Positions 45,491 to 55,243 of a stretch of 64,000 bases of DNA are shown here, in pieces; position 1 is the stretch's first letter, and each line of letters opens with the position of its first letter. Position numbers and translations under genes: made by a program. The notes beneath the pieces were generated by a model, which worked only from the letters and a program-made list of their open reading frames with translations, did not search any database and had not been told where the DNA came from. Where the stretch lies: assembly GCF_011742875.1 (NCBI RefSeq), contig NZ_JAAQTL010000001.1, forward strand, positions 1,674,001 to 1,738,000. Direction: 5' to 3'. Source of the DNA: Luteibacter yeojuensis (lineage in GTDB: Bacteria > Pseudomonadota > Gammaproteobacteria > Xanthomonadales > Rhodanobacteraceae).

Positions 45491-46219
45491 ATGAAGCTTG
45501 GATTACGCATAGCGCTGGCCGCTGGGATGTTTGCGCTCGCGATTTCAGGAGACGTACTCGCCGATCACAACGTAAGGATTGGCTTTTATGGCGATTCTAC
45601 CGTCTACGGAAGTACGCTAGTCGACGGAGAATATCCACAATCACCCAGCAACGAGCCGGAGATCCTTCAAGCACTCCTACAAGCGCGTTATAGGGGTAAT
45701 GAATCCAGTAACGTGTACGTCGAGAATCATGGCGTTCCAGGCTCCGTTTGCTCTGACTTCCTATGGGGTCAGAACAAAGTAAAGTCGGACTGGAAGACGG
45801 AAATGGCTACCTCGCCCGTCGATATCGTCATCATGGGTACAGGAATCAATGACGCCGGACGCCTATCTTACAACGACCTGATATTTTGCTATCAGCACCT
45901 TTCTGCCATTGCCAATCAGGCCGGAAAGATATTCATCGTCGAAACCCCCAACCCAGTCGATTACGCTTGGAACAGTGACCTATGGAGCGTGGTGCACGTC
46001 GAGACGTATGCCGCATCCTCAACAGGCGCACTCCTTATTGATCAGTGGAACTACATCATGGCGTCCGTGCCGAACTGGTCTTCCATGTTAAGCGACAAGA
46101 TCCACCCGAACGACTCCCTCTATTCCTTGAAGGCTGCACATACTTTCAAAGTGATCGCACCAGCGGTCGACGTAGCTATGCAGAAAAAACAAACCGGGCT
46201 CAAAACTCGAATTCCGTGA
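45491..46219 (+). CDS. secreted SGNH/GDSL hydrolase
   Basis: 242 residues from the ATG at 45491 (GGGAG upstream; 45473 is an alternative). A signal peptide (LRIALAAGMFALAISGDVLA) precedes the SGNH fold: Ser36 in GFYGDSTVYG, the Asn in MGTGINDAG, and the Asp-His pair in DKIHPNDSL. Such enzymes remove acetyl groups from sugars or act as lipases. Placed beside a membrane O-acyltransferase, it could modify the same surface glycan. Its end overlaps the tail fibre gene by 20 bases. A/T-rich codon use suggests separate acquisition. Confidence 0.75.
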   Translation: MKLGLRIALAAGMFALAISGDVLADHNVRIGFYGDSTVYGSTLVDGEYPQSPSNEPEILQALLQARYRGNESSNVYVENHGVPGSVCSDFLWGQNKVKSDWKTEMATSPVDIVIMGTGINDAGRLSYNDLIFCYQHLSAIANQAGKIFIVETPNPVDYAWNSDLWSVVHVETYAASSTGALLIDQWNYIMASVPNWSSMLSDKIHPNDSLYSLKAAHTFKVIAPAVDVAMQKKQTGLKTRIP

Positions 46220-47165
46220 CCGAGATCGTGTACGACGGCGTGCCGGCAGTGTTGCTGCTCGTGTAGTAAATCGTTTGCGGCACCGAAATCGGGAGCCTTC
46301 GGTAAGGTGCTGAGATATATCCAGGTGCTCCGAGACTCGACCCGAGTCCCTGGATACCCGCGGCCAATGCCACCGGCGTCAAGTTGATGCCAATCGTGCT
46401 CGTGGTGCTCGTTTGCACCAACACTGTGCCAGACACAAATTTTGCGTTGGGCGGAACTGCCGAAGTTATAGATAGAGCTGTCGGGGTAGTCGCTACCATT
46501 GAGCTACTGGCAAGGACCGTGACCGTCCCAATCGATATCACGCGGTCAATTTGCAATCCGGCCTTGAACTGAAGGGAACTGTTGGTAGGCCACACACTCA
46601 CCAAGGCCGATGCGGTGTAGCCAGCCGGCATATTCGACCCGCCATACACTTCGGGTTGAACACCCGAAGTGGCATCCTTGCCAAGCAACGCAACAGCACC
46701 TGTGGTGGGGTTGTAGATCGCGTAGATCGCAACGTACCCGCTCGTCGGCGCGGTCCCCGTATCCATGCCTCCGGCCCCGGTCGATGCAAGGTTGATGGCT
46801 TGGTTAAGATTGCTGATGCGAAACGAAAGACCGGCCGAATTCTCGACGACGAGCTCCGCAGCAGTGAGGGTAGCCGTCGCGCTGGCCGCAGCGACAGCCA
46901 TTCGCAAACCGCGTGAGCTGCCAACGACCGAAGAAGTCGACCGGATGGCTGCTGCCAACTGGTTGAAAGCGGTCTTCGATGGCGTCAGGCCGGCAGCTAC
47001 CACTGCGTTTACCAGCTCCTCTTGCACGCCATTCAACCACTCGGCAGGCACAACGGTGGCGGGAACCCCGCCGACGGCGCTTCCGTCGGTGAAGAACCCG
47101 GGCGTGCCTGCCGGCGTCGGCGCGGGTGGCGTGGTGACCGATGTCGCGTTGTCGATCTGGTACAT
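46200..47165 (-). CDS. phage tail fibre protein
   Basis: 321 residues. The N-terminus (MYQIDNATSVTTPPAPTPAG, then FFTDGSAVGGVPATVV, AEWLNGVQEELVNAV) is a common tail-fibre attachment region of Mu-like and P2-like tails. The rest is Ser/Thr/Gly/Ala-rich with few charges, as in receptor-binding fibres. It is the last structural gene and sets host range. No separate fibre-assembly chaperone is clear, although the small protein at 45021 is a candidate. Confidence 0.82.
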   Translation of the reverse strand: MYQIDNATSVTTPPAPTPAGTPGFFTDGSAVGGVPATVVPAEWLNGVQEELVNAVVAAGLTPSKTAFNQLAAAIRSTSSVVGSSRGLRMAVAAASATATLTAAELVVENSAGLSFRISNLNQAINLASTGAGGMDTGTAPTSGYVAIYAIYNPTTGAVALLGKDATSGVQPEVYGGSNMPAGYTASALVSVWPTNSSLQFKAGLQIDRVISIGTVTVLASSSMVATTPTALSITSAVPPNAKFVSGTVLVQTSTTSTIGINLTPVALAAGIQGLGSSLGAPGYISAPYRRLPISVPQTIYYTSSNTAGTPSYTISVTEFEF

Positions 47166-47171
47166 GATGCC

Positions 47172-47768
47172 TCACTCGAAAATGAACTGGAGGATGGTGT
47201 GCGCAGGGGAACGCGACTCGATTTCGCATACGAGAACCGCGTTACCGAACGAGCCGAGTGCTTCGCCGGCTGTCGAATGACCGGCAAGGAAAGGATTGAT
47301 CGTGAATTCGGGAGCGTGGACTGTCCAAACGTAGAACCACTCTTCCGAGCCAACGTGGTGCCCCGCTCGGCTTTGCCCACAGCGAAAAGGCGCATCGTTT
47401 GCGACCGTAATCGTGTAGCCCAGGGCTTTCGCAAACTGGATGAAGTAAGGCGCGGACTGGCCTCCGCTATCAGTGAGGCGCGCGACGATCTGTTGCCGCT
47501 GCTGGGCAATCGTCGCGGACGGCCCCGCGCATGGGTCAGGTAGACCCAGCGTCTCCTGCCACTCGGGGATGAGGTCGGTTGCCGTCGCTGGGAAAGCCGT
47601 GACGAGCAGGTCGATCGCTGCTGTGCAGTTGCGCTCATACATCGGCGCGAGGCACGCCACGGCTTGCATGAGCACCGATTCCGGATCGCGCGGCCACACG
47701 CGCCCGCGCGGCAGCAGGCCCGACAGAGCCGACGTGAAGTCAGCAGAGGAATAGTTGGGAATGGTCAC
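47172..47768 (-). CDS. YmfQ/Mu gp48-like tail protein
   Basis: 198 residues of the DUF2313 type: an N-terminal [35 protein letters not shown], then [28 protein letters not shown]. It belongs to the baseplate-proximal wedge in Mu-like tails. ATGA overlap with the gp47-like gene on its upstream side. Confidence 0.87.
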   Translation of the reverse strand: MTIPNYSSADFTSALSGLLPRGRVWPRDPESVLMQAVACLAPMYERNCTAAIDLLVTAFPATATDLIPEWQETLGLPDPCAGPSATIAQQRQQIVARLTDSGGQSAPYFIQFAKALGYTITVANDAPFRCGQSRAGHHVGSEEWFYVWTVHAPEFTINPFLAGHSTAGEALGSFGNAVLVCEIESRSPAHTILQFIFE

Positions 47769-48934
47769 GGGTAAGACACCGTGCCGCGCACCGGCAGCTT
47801 GCCAGTGAGGTTCGGGATGTTCCCAGCCGGCACCGTGATGACGAATCCGGCCGTGCCGGCGATGGCTGCAATGGCGGCGTTGATCGAGGACATGTCGACA
47901 TCCGTGCCGGCCTTCGGCTGACCCTGCGCCAGTAACACGGCGTCGATAGCCGAGTCGATCGCCGCCTTCGTGGCCGCAGTCGCGCCAGAAAGACCGGCAA
48001 TGGTGAAATCGATGACGTTCGGCTCCGGCGCACAGACATAGACCAGGGCAGTCACGGGCTGCACAACGATGATGGCGTTGGCGACCGTGAGCTGATCGCC
48101 CGTCGCCACGGTCCCGCGGGGACCCGTATCACCCGGCCCTTCGTCGAACCGCGAAACGCCGTCCGTACCCTGCGGGAAGCCACCGTAGGCAGCCTCCGAC
48201 ACATCGAGCATGACGTAGACGACCACGGTACCCGCGCCAAACCCGTTGGGCGCGCACCATGCCCGCGTGACCCCAGGAACGTCCCGTGCCCACTTCACGT
48301 AATCGGACTTGGCGCCTCCCGACACTGGGTTCTGGTATGCGAACAGCATGCGCGACCGGAGCGAGTCGTTGCCCTCGACGTCGGAACCGCCAGTGAGCGC
48401 CGTTACCGCCGATCCCGTCGATTGAATTCCAACAACGGGCCCCTGAAGGGTAAGGGCCGTGCCGATCGAGGCATTGCCGAGGGCGCCCATGCCGGTCGGG
48501 TTGTTCACCGGATCGATCGGTGGAAGCACAGCCTCGATGGGCACCGTCACGAGACCAGCGCCGGATACCGTACCCTCCGCCGTTGTGCGGTAGACGTATC
48601 CATCCCCACGCGCGACGAGCGTGCCGACGGGAAGCACCGTTCCCACCTGACCAGGCCACGCAGCCGAGCCCCCGGCAGGTGTCGCCGGCTCGCGGAAGAC
48701 ATCCTTGAGCGCCGCCCACGCCTCGAGGAATTCGTCCGTGGCGGTGTAGGGTGTAGCCTGCAGCGCGATGTAGTCGAGGTATCCGTAGTGCAGGTGGCCC
48801 AGGCCGGCGCTCGCCTTGCCGATGACGTTGAGGTTGGAAAAGCGCAGCAGCGAATCCGCGCCAGGAAGGCCTGCCTTGATGTCGGCGAGAACCTGAGCGC
48901 GCAGCTCGGACAGCGTCGGGCGCGAAAAAGGCAT
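47765..48934 (-). CDS. Mu gp47-like baseplate J-like protein
   Basis: 389 residues: [20 protein letters not shown] at the start and [24 protein letters not shown] in the middle (in two pieces of under 20), then [20 protein letters not shown]. This is the baseplate J family that forms the wedge of contractile tails. It follows a hairpin terminator-like element. Confidence 0.88.
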   Translation of the reverse strand: MPFSRPTLSELRAQVLADIKAGLPGADSLLRFSNLNVIGKASAGLGHLHYGYLDYIALQATPYTATDEFLEAWAALKDVFREPATPAGGSAAWPGQVGTVLPVGTLVARGDGYVYRTTAEGTVSGAGLVTVPIEAVLPPIDPVNNPTGMGALGNASIGTALTLQGPVVGIQSTGSAVTALTGGSDVEGNDSLRSRMLFAYQNPVSGGAKSDYVKWARDVPGVTRAWCAPNGFGAGTVVVYVMLDVSEAAYGGFPQGTDGVSRFDEGPGDTGPRGTVATGDQLTVANAIIVVQPVTALVYVCAPEPNVIDFTIAGLSGATAATKAAIDSAIDAVLLAQGQPKAGTDVDMSSINAAIAAIAGTAGFVITVPAGNIPNLTGKLPVRGTVSYP

Positions 48935-48948
48935 CGGTGCGTCCCTTG

Positions 48949-48979
48949 AAAAAGAAAAGGGCCGCCGAATGGGCAGCCC
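48949..48979 (-). terminator. hairpin with T-run between gp46-like and gp47-like genes
   Basis: On the minus strand, GGGCTGCC pairs with GGCGGCCC around a 5-base loop, followed by TTTTCTTTTT. It is a textbook Rho-independent terminator inside the structural operon, so it probably reduces rather than ends downstream transcription. Confidence 0.75.
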
Positions 48980-49003
48980 GCGAAGGAATTGGTGTGGGTG
49001 CCG

Positions 49004-49453
49004 CTACGCGCCGATCTGCGCCCAGGCCCAGTCGAACGTAAAGGCCGTCTTCGTGCCGTCCGCATGCTGGATCGTCGCGACCAGCCGTAGCGTCGACGGG
49101 CGGGAGATGGTCGCCGTGGCCGATACCTTCGCAGCGACGTCATCGCTGACCAGCCACGCCAGCGCTTCCTCGGCGTAGCCCTTTGCCGCGGAAGCGACGG
49201 CGGGCACCAACTTCGATCGTTCCAGGAGCCACAGGCGCGATCCGATGGGGACATCCTCATCCAGGTCGCCCCACCAGCCCCGGCGATCCGTGGTGCCATC
49301 GGGGAGCACGTCCGAAGGCTCGGCGGTGCGATCCGTGAACAGGCTGATGAGTACAGCGGTCGCCAAATCGTTGCCGGAGGCAAGTGATGGACCTACCAGC
49401 ACCCAGCCACCTTCCCCGCGCGATATGTCCCATACGGTCGTGATATCGGCCAT
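49004..49453 (-). CDS. Mu gp46-like tail protein
   Basis: 149 residues: MADITTVWDISRGEGGWVLV, then DLATAVLISLFTDRTA and GSRLWLLERSKL, the pattern of gp46/GpW-like baseplate proteins of Mu-type phages. A four-residue longer start (49465) is possible, but M at 49453 matches the family. Confidence 0.84.
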   Translation of the reverse strand: MADITTVWDISRGEGGWVLVGPSLASGNDLATAVLISLFTDRTAEPSDVLPDGTTDRRGWWGDLDEDVPIGSRLWLLERSKLVPAVASAAKGYAEEALAWLVSDDVAAKVSATATISRPSTLRLVATIQHADGTKTAFTFDWAWAQIGA

Positions 49454-49454
49454 G

Positions 49455-49835
49455 TCAAAGCCCAATGTGGCAGTTTGGGAACTTCAGCGACGCGGCAGAA
49501 AACGCGGCCTGCAGAGAAGAAATTTTGCTCGCCAACTCTTCAAGCTGAGCCACGTAGGTGACAGTGGGAAGCGTGTACGGGGTCAGGAAGCTCGTGATGA
49601 AGTTGGTGATCCACGAGACGATGTCAGCCGGGTTAAGGCCGGGCGCACTCAGCAGAACGAGGATCGGCTGAAGCTTTGCCAGTTCCGCAGTGATGGCGTC
49701 CTGTGTTGCAGCAATCGAGGCCATCGCATCGGATGCGATCTGCTGAAGCTCTTCGCAACTGGAAACCCCGTCGATACTGGCCTGCAGGTTGTTGAAGTAG
49801 TCGACGTTGAGAAGCGCGGATCCTTGCGGATTCAT
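49455..49835 (-). CDS. phage tail-region protein of unknown function
   Basis: 126 residues, mostly helical: NYFNNLQ-like start (NVDYFNNLQASIDGV), then a long Ala/Ile-rich helix and TPYTLPTVTYVAQLEELASK. It lies between the gp45- and gp46-like genes, where Mu has none, so it is an accessory tail or baseplate gene. Its stop almost touches the start of the gp46-like gene. Confidence 0.7.
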   Translation of the reverse strand: MNPQGSALLNVDYFNNLQASIDGVSSCEELQQIASDAMASIAATQDAITAELAKLQPILVLLSAPGLNPADIVSWITNFITSFLTPYTLPTVTYVAQLEELASKISSLQAAFSAASLKFPNCHIGL

Positions 49836-49843
49836 GGGGTGCC

Positions 49844-50398
49844 CTAGGTAATGTTTGTGATGATGCCGTCCTGGACGGTGACGACAGCGCCGGTTGGCGT
49901 TGAAAACGATCCAGACGCGCCGTTTCCCACCACTACGCTTCCCGTGGTCTTGACCATAGGCGTATCCAGGAGCACGCGAGCCGAGGCGTGCACCACGACT
50001 TCGGCCGCGTTATTGACCGTCACCGGTGATCCATTCGCTTCGATGACGATGCCGCCGTCCTTCGTTAATCGGATGAACTTGCCGAAGAGGTCGTAGACGA
50101 TCGTCTCGCCCTCCTCCAGACTGCGTGGGCGGCTCGCCTGGTGGCCCGTTGCGATCACCACGCCGTTGCTCCTGTCCCCACTGAGGAAGAGCAGCACGGC
50201 GTCCGTGCCGGCCGGCGGGCGCGAACTGAATCCGAACTCGGCCAGGCGAGGCGTGGTGTCGCGCACCTCGAGCGGACCGAGCTTCACCTGGAGGCGCTGG
50301 GCGGGGCCGGTGTCGTCACTGACCGTGATTCGGCCTCGTCCGGCCAGCGCCTGGACCGCGCGCCTTACGCGATCGAGTGCGCCCGAAAAGCTCGTCAT
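49844..50398 (-). CDS. Mu gp45-like baseplate spike (baseplate assembly protein V)
   Basis: 184 residues. An OB-fold region with [20 protein letters not shown] and [14 protein letters not shown] is followed by repeated beta-strands ([20 protein letters not shown]) and [20 protein letters not shown]. This is the central membrane-piercing spike of the Mu-type tail tip. It overlaps the gp44-like gene by four bases. Confidence 0.87.
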   Translation of the reverse strand: MTSFSGALDRVRRAVQALAGRGRITVSDDTGPAQRLQVKLGPLEVRDTTPRLAEFGFSSRPPAGTDAVLLFLSGDRSNGVVIATGHQASRPRSLEEGETIVYDLFGKFIRLTKDGGIVIEANGSPVTVNNAAEVVVHASARVLLDTPMVKTTGSVVVGNGASGSFSTPTGAVVTVQDGIITNIT

Positions 50399-51462
50399 CG
50401 GCTCATATCCGGAATGTCGCCGAAGATCGGCTGTAGCAGGATGGGCTCGGGCTTGAACGCATCCGGCGACATGAGCATCAGCTCAGCCACCGTGCCGCGG
50501 CCCTCGCTCCGCATGAAGGACACCTGCCCGATCACGAAATCGTTGGCGACGAGCTTCAGGGTCGGCAGACTGACCGGTGCGACAGTGTTTGGTCGCCACA
50601 GGTTGCCTGCCTTATCCCGCCAGCTGTCGCAGGTGAGCCGCACGACACGCGAATGCCCGGCACGGCGAGCCATTTCCCACAGGGCACGCTTCTCCGATAT
50701 CTCGTTGCCGCCGCCGCCCGCCTCAGCGATGAGAATCAAGCCGCGGTGCCGCGACACGTTCGGGTCATTGATCGTGTAGATCAGGTTTCCGCCATCGCCG
50801 AGATCGGTAAGCACATCCACCGCTTGCAGAAACACCTGGTAGGTGCTGTAGCGCTGGTCGGCCGAATACTCCACCTGAGCGTCAAGGACGTTCTGCCCCT
50901 CGGCGAATCCACTGGCTGCACGCTCCGTGCCGACCTGCGACAACTGAAGGTCGCCGGTGGGAAGGTCGTACGCCAGCAGTGCCGAATAGCGGGAGATGCG
51001 TTCGATGATCTCGAACGCCGATTCGCCCAGCATCAGGTTGAACTGCGGAATGACTGGCAGGTCCTTGACCGAGCACTGCACCCCGATGCCATAGACGCCG
51101 GCCAGTTTCTGGGCGATGCCTACGGCATCCGCGCCGCTGATCTGGCCACCGGGCCATTCCGCAGCGCAGTCAATCAGGTCGGCACACTTCGACCGGCCGA
51201 CGACCGTGATGCTGTGCTCGCCGGCGCTCAGGCTGGGAACGAATCGATCGATATACCCGGTAATGACGACGTCTCCGCCAACCTCGACCGTGCACGGCGC
51301 GCCAGGCTTCGTCACAACCTGCGCCAGCTCGCCGGGATAGCGCTCGGTCAAGCCGATGCTGAAATCCGACGGCAAACGCTCGATGCCTTGCGTAATTCGG
51401 ATGTCTGTCCAGCCGGAAATGGCCTGCCCACCGATTGTGAGCGTGACCTCCTCATCGAACAT
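50395..51462 (-). CDS. Mu gp44-like baseplate hub protein
   Basis: 355 residues: [37 protein letters not shown] and the [15 protein letters not shown] segment are typical of the gp44/GpD-like hub family, which joins tail tube and spike. It overlaps the spike gene by four bases. Confidence 0.87.
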   Translation of the reverse strand: MFDEEVTLTIGGQAISGWTDIRITQGIERLPSDFSIGLTERYPGELAQVVTKPGAPCTVEVGGDVVITGYIDRFVPSLSAGEHSITVVGRSKCADLIDCAAEWPGGQISGADAVGIAQKLAGVYGIGVQCSVKDLPVIPQFNLMLGESAFEIIERISRYSALLAYDLPTGDLQLSQVGTERAASGFAEGQNVLDAQVEYSADQRYSTYQVFLQAVDVLTDLGDGGNLIYTINDPNVSRHRGLILIAEAGGGGNEISEKRALWEMARRAGHSRVVRLTCDSWRDKAGNLWRPNTVAPVSLPTLKLVANDFVIGQVSFMRSEGRGTVAELMLMSPDAFKPEPILLQPIFGDIPDMSR

Positions 51463-51465
51463 GGG

Positions 51466-52854
51466 CTACCTCGCCAGCACGCGCAGGCGCGCCGGCATGA
51501 ACGCTGGGTGGATGGGGTTCGCCTCGGCGATAAGCTCATCCGCCCGCGACGGGTCCTGGTACAGACGTTGCGCCAGCGACAGCGCGGGCTGGCCAGAGCC
51601 GAAACGGAAGTCCTGAAGCGCGGCCAAGTTCTGCCCGGAGGCCGCCAGCGCATCGATGACGCCCTGCCGGAGCTCACGCAAGGCCAGGAATGAGGCATCG
51701 TCGCCAGCGTCGCCAGCAACCTCGATCTCTGCCTCGAGTGCGTCGGCCACAGATGATCGAACCGCCGAGGCATCGTCGTACGAGGACGGGACATAGGCAA
51801 TGGCAGCGCGGGCCATTTCACCGAGGGCCGCGCGGCGCAGGAGTGCGGCGGTAGCGGACTGCGCGATGGCCATGGCGGCTCCCGTCTGGCCGGGGTCCGT
51901 CACCGGGTCGGCCTGATACCCGCCAAGGCCGCCGAAGATGCGCAAGGCATCGCCGGGGTTCTTGGTTACGCCCGCCAAGCTCGACGTCAGGCCCTCCACG
52001 GCGGGAGGAACCTGCGACACCGTGGACGGGTCTAGTCCTGTTACGGCGACCGTCAGCGCGGCACTCGCGGCTGCGACGGCTGCACGCCCTTCCGCCCCTT
52101 GAGCCGTGAGCGTTGCAATGGTCGTAGGCGTGGATCCGGCAGACTGGCGACTGCGCACATACGCCGAGCTGACGTTCGCGTTCTGGTACCGTCCGAAGTT
52201 ACCCGTGAGCAGGCTGGCTAGGTTTGCGAGGTTCGTCGCATCGCGAGACGCCTGGCCGACAAGAACCTGAAATCCGGCTGCGGTGCTCACCACCCTCGCA
52301 ACGACGGCGTTGCCGAGGCTGATCACTCCGCGCACCACGCCGAGCCCAAGATTCACAGTACGCGTGAGTGAGGAAACGAAGTCCGCCGCACTGGCCAGCC
52401 CGAGGCTATCGATGAGCGCGTCGACAAGGCTGCCGCTGGAGGGTGACACCGCCGGGAACAGGCGTTCCCCTGCCTCGACGAACGAAAACGACAGCTCGAA
52501 GTAGCGGCCTGAGTCCCAGCGCTCCACGACGCCAAGGCCGCCATCGGGGACCACGACGCGCAGCTCACCGTACGTCGGGTGGACCAGCATCCCCGGTCCC
52601 TTCTGCTCCGCCGCCGCGACCATCGCTTCGCGCTGGGCAATGACCCCACCTCCGCCATAGACGGCGCTGTCCTCGATGAGGAAGCCGACCAGGCTTATTC
52701 GACGCGCGGAGCGGCCCATATCCTCTGGGTACGGCTTGTCACGGTTCGGGTACTCGTGGATCGCCACACGGCGGCCGAAGCGTCCCTCGCCGCCCAGGAC
52801 GGCGAATGGCACGCCGCGAAAGGATGCGGGCTGGAGTTCGTCGAAGAAACTCAC
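51466..52854 (-). CDS. Mu gp43-like DNA circularisation/tail protein
   Basis: 462 residues. The N-terminal domain (SFRGVPFAVLGGEGRFGRRV, HEYPNRDKPYPEDMGR) is the DNA circularisation N-terminal family that Mu gp43 (N) has; the rest is Ala-rich and helical. It is needed for tail assembly in Mu. The start overlaps the tape-measure stop. Confidence 0.88.
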   Translation of the reverse strand: MSFFDELQPASFRGVPFAVLGGEGRFGRRVAIHEYPNRDKPYPEDMGRSARRISLVGFLIEDSAVYGGGGVIAQREAMVAAAEQKGPGMLVHPTYGELRVVVPDGGLGVVERWDSGRYFELSFSFVEAGERLFPAVSPSSGSLVDALIDSLGLASAADFVSSLTRTVNLGLGVVRGVISLGNAVVARVVSTAAGFQVLVGQASRDATNLANLASLLTGNFGRYQNANVSSAYVRSRQSAGSTPTTIATLTAQGAEGRAAVAAASAALTVAVTGLDPSTVSQVPPAVEGLTSSLAGVTKNPGDALRIFGGLGGYQADPVTDPGQTGAAMAIAQSATAALLRRAALGEMARAAIAYVPSSYDDASAVRSSVADALEAEIEVAGDAGDDASFLALRELRQGVIDALAASGQNLAALQDFRFGSGQPALSLAQRLYQDPSRADELIAEANPIHPAFMPARLRVLAR

Positions 52855-54845
52855 ATCGTCGCTCCCACGCCCGAATACCCGATGCGCACTGGCGCCGCCG
52901 AGGCGTTGCCCTTGGTCTTCGCCGTGGCGGTCGTGCCAGCCGGCGCATTCTTGAGTTCGACCTCGACCTTCACAGAACCGTCCTTGGCCGCCGCGCCGCT
53001 GCTATAGGGGCCGTCGGGCACGGAAAGACGCGCCGCCAGGCCGCCCCGGCGGTAAGCCTCGCCCTGGGTGTCCCGCGGGCGCTCGTAGTGCGTGGAAACG
53101 ATGGCTCCAGCGGTCTGCGCATCCGCAGCCCTGCGAAGCATGTCGCCGGCCGCCCGCTCGCTGCCCTTCGTCAGCTCGTACTGGACGAACTTCAGCTGAT
53201 CGGTGAGTGAGGAGCCCTGGATTCCGCGTCCGGCCCACTGCTCGAATGCCTTCTGCCGGTCAGGGTGCCACTGGGCGAGGCCGTAAGCCTTGCCGTTGTC
53301 ACCCACCGCATGCGGATTCAGAGCGCTTTCGCTGCTGAGGTTGGCAGCGATGCCTGCTGCCTGTGCACGCGTCCAGCCCTGCTGCTCGAAGAAGCGCACG
53401 ACGCGCGACTGCAGGCCGGCATCGACACCGGCCGCCGGCGCAGCGCCGTTGTATTTCTGGTCGTAGCCGTCGAACCGCGCAGCCTGCGCGAACTGGTTGT
53501 TCTTGAGGCCCACCGCACTTAGCAGGGAGCCAAGCGCCTTGGTGTTGTAGTGCGAAAACTTGTCGCCGAAGGTCGTGCCGTCAATGGCGTCGCTGATCTT
53601 CGTGCCGAGGTAGATCCCGCCGACGGCCCCCCCAGCGAGCACGCCGCCGCGCCCCAACGCCCCGAGGGCCGAGTTGCCCACTGCACCGTTTGCCGTCGCC
53701 GCGGCGGTCGCTGCCGCCTCCATGGCCCCAAGCTGGCCGATGTAGGTGAGGATTCCCGCGCCAGCCTTGATCAACGTCCCGGAAAGGGACACGACGCTGA
53801 GGATCAACTGCGCGTTCATCACGCCGGCGACGACGATGGCTGTATTCTTCCATCCGCCCAGCCAGTCGACCACATCCTTTACGCCCCGGCCGAAGTCGGC
53901 GATGCCCTTCCCGACGGCGCGCCAGTCGATACCATTCAGCCAGTTCCCGAAATCGCGCGCCCATGCGCCGACATTGCTGGCGATGAGTTCGCGGTTCTTC
54001 GCGATCCACGACGAAAGCTGCGTGACCAGCGGCTTGATGGCCGGGATAAGCGCGTTACCCAGCTCGTTTCGCAAGCCACGGCCGGCAGCCTCTACCTCCT
54101 CGAGGTTGTTCGCGAAGTCGGTGGCGGACTTGAGTGCCGTCCCGTCGAGCACGAGGCCGAGGTCCCGCGCACGGCGGGTGAGGCGTTCGAAGGCGTCCGG
54201 TCCCTGCCGGATCAGCGGCAGAAGCGCGGTCAGGCCGAACTGGCCGGCGACGAGGTTCTGCTGCTGGGCGTTCTTGAGTCCGTAGATGGCACCCGCGAGC
54301 GCCTTGAACTGGCCCTCTGCGTCGACGGCTCCGTCGGCGGTCTTCTTAATGCCGACCCCCAGCCGATTGAAGAGCATCAGGGCCTGCTGGTTGCGGCCGA
54401 ACAGGGCGTCCTGCATCGTGTCGCCAAGGCCCTGCAGAGCCTGCGTGGCAGCGCCAGAGGACACGCCCACGAGCTGGGCCGCGCCCTCGATTTCCTGAAG
54501 GCCTTTCGTGCCGCCCCCGATGCTTTGCGCCGCGTACGTGATGCTCCGGCCGACCTTGGCCCAGCTATCGGCCAAGGCGACCACGCCACTGACCGAAGCA
54601 ACGCCCGTGATGGCCGAGAGCGGTGCGACGATGGACCCCAGTCCCCGGGCGGTGGAGATGGCCGAATTACGGATGTTGCCCAGGTTCTTGCCGATCTTCT
54701 CGAACCCGATCTCTCGACCCAGACTCTTGAAGGACTTGCCCATCTCGTCGAACGGACGCGTGATGCGGCTGAGCGCGTTCTCGACCTTCCGCGCGGTCGC
54801 TGACGCCTTATCGGCGGCGCTGATGACGATGTTGAAATTAGGCAT
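52851..54845 (-). CDS. tape measure protein with tail-tip lysozyme domain
   Basis: 664 residues. The N-terminal 100 residues (NFNIVISAADKASATARKVE) and the Ala-rich helical middle with membrane-like GVMNAQLILSVVSLSGTLI are typical of tape-measure proteins. Residues about 490-600 form a tail-tip lysozyme-like domain (GWTRAQAAGIAANLSSESAL, GLAQWHPDRQKAF with Glu in SSES). It sets tail length and probably cuts peptidoglycan on entry. At 664 residues the tail should be short. The ATG overlaps the frameshift extension of the chaperone. Confidence 0.87.
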   Translation of the reverse strand: MPNFNIVISAADKASATARKVENALSRITRPFDEMGKSFKSLGREIGFEKIGKNLGNIRNSAISTARGLGSIVAPLSAITGVASVSGVVALADSWAKVGRSITYAAQSIGGGTKGLQEIEGAAQLVGVSSGAATQALQGLGDTMQDALFGRNQQALMLFNRLGVGIKKTADGAVDAEGQFKALAGAIYGLKNAQQQNLVAGQFGLTALLPLIRQGPDAFERLTRRARDLGLVLDGTALKSATDFANNLEEVEAAGRGLRNELGNALIPAIKPLVTQLSSWIAKNRELIASNVGAWARDFGNWLNGIDWRAVGKGIADFGRGVKDVVDWLGGWKNTAIVVAGVMNAQLILSVVSLSGTLIKAGAGILTYIGQLGAMEAAATAAATANGAVGNSALGALGRGGVLAGGAVGGIYLGTKISDAIDGTTFGDKFSHYNTKALGSLLSAVGLKNNQFAQAARFDGYDQKYNGAAPAAGVDAGLQSRVVRFFEQQGWTRAQAAGIAANLSSESALNPHAVGDNGKAYGLAQWHPDRQKAFEQWAGRGIQGSSLTDQLKFVQYELTKGSERAAGDMLRRAADAQTAGAIVSTHYERPRDTQGEAYRRGGLAARLSVPDGPYSSGAAAKDGSVKVEVELKNAPAGTTATAKTKGNASAAPVRIGYSGVGATM

Positions 54846-54993
54846 CGCTCGTCATCCTCTGCGCCTGGTCGTTCCACCAGAGCAACTCGTCCAATGTGAG
54901 GCTCCGCGCGTCACGCGGGCCCCACCCGTAAAACTTCGTGACCTCGGCGATCAGTCGTCCCCACCCGTCGGGATCTCCTGACCACCGTCGGTA
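54838..54993 (-). CDS. -1 frameshift extension of the tail assembly chaperone (gp41'/GpE'-like)
   Basis: A 51-codon frame continuing in the -1 frame past the chaperone stop: it begins YRRWSGDPDGWGRLIAEVTK and ends in a Trp-rich helix (SLTLDELLWWNDQAQR). It has no ATG, GTG or TTG of its own, and its upstream end is a TGA at 55027-55029, so it can only be made by slippage from the chaperone frame. A TTTT at 54993-54996 (as the codons AGT-TTT) is a candidate slip site. The fusion product would be about 134 residues. Confidence 0.7.
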   Translation of the reverse strand, partial: YRRWSGDPDGWGRLIAEVTKFYGWGPRDARSLTLDELLWWNDQAQRMTSDA

Positions 54994-55241
54994 AAACTGT
55001 TGAGGACCCTCGAAGCCGCCTGCAGATCACGCTGGCACAACTTTTCGACGGCACTACGCGGCACCTTGGCGACCAAGCTGATCAGCGTGATCTGGGAACC
55101 AATACCCGTTGTCGCCGCCGATGCCTTCTCCAGCTCGCCGGCGGTCGGTTCACGGAGCTTCAGCTCGGTGTATTCGATAGCGCCGTCGCCCTTGCCGATC
55201 GACACGGGCTTGATGAGTTCCACAATCTGCTCGTCTTCCAC
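54951..55241 (-). CDS. tail assembly chaperone (Mu gp41-like)
   Basis: 96 residues from a GTG at 55241 with GGAG eight bases upstream; a GTG at 55247 is an alternative. The sequence (IVELIKPVSIGKGDGAIEYT, LREPTAGELEKASAA, LISLVAKVPRSAVEKLCQRD) fits phage tail assembly chaperones, which coat the tape measure. It lies between tail tube and tape measure, the normal place, and its longer form comes from a -1 frameshift. Confidence 0.83.
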   Translation of the reverse strand: MEDEQIVELIKPVSIGKGDGAIEYTELKLREPTAGELEKASAATTGIGSQITLISLVAKVPRSAVEKLCQRDLQAASRVLNSFTDGGQEIPTGGDD

Positions 55242-55243
55242 GA

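Noticed and set aside
45262-46219. Toxin-antitoxin pair
   Set aside because: The small protein resembles an antitoxin, but its neighbour is a secreted SGNH hydrolase and not a toxin.
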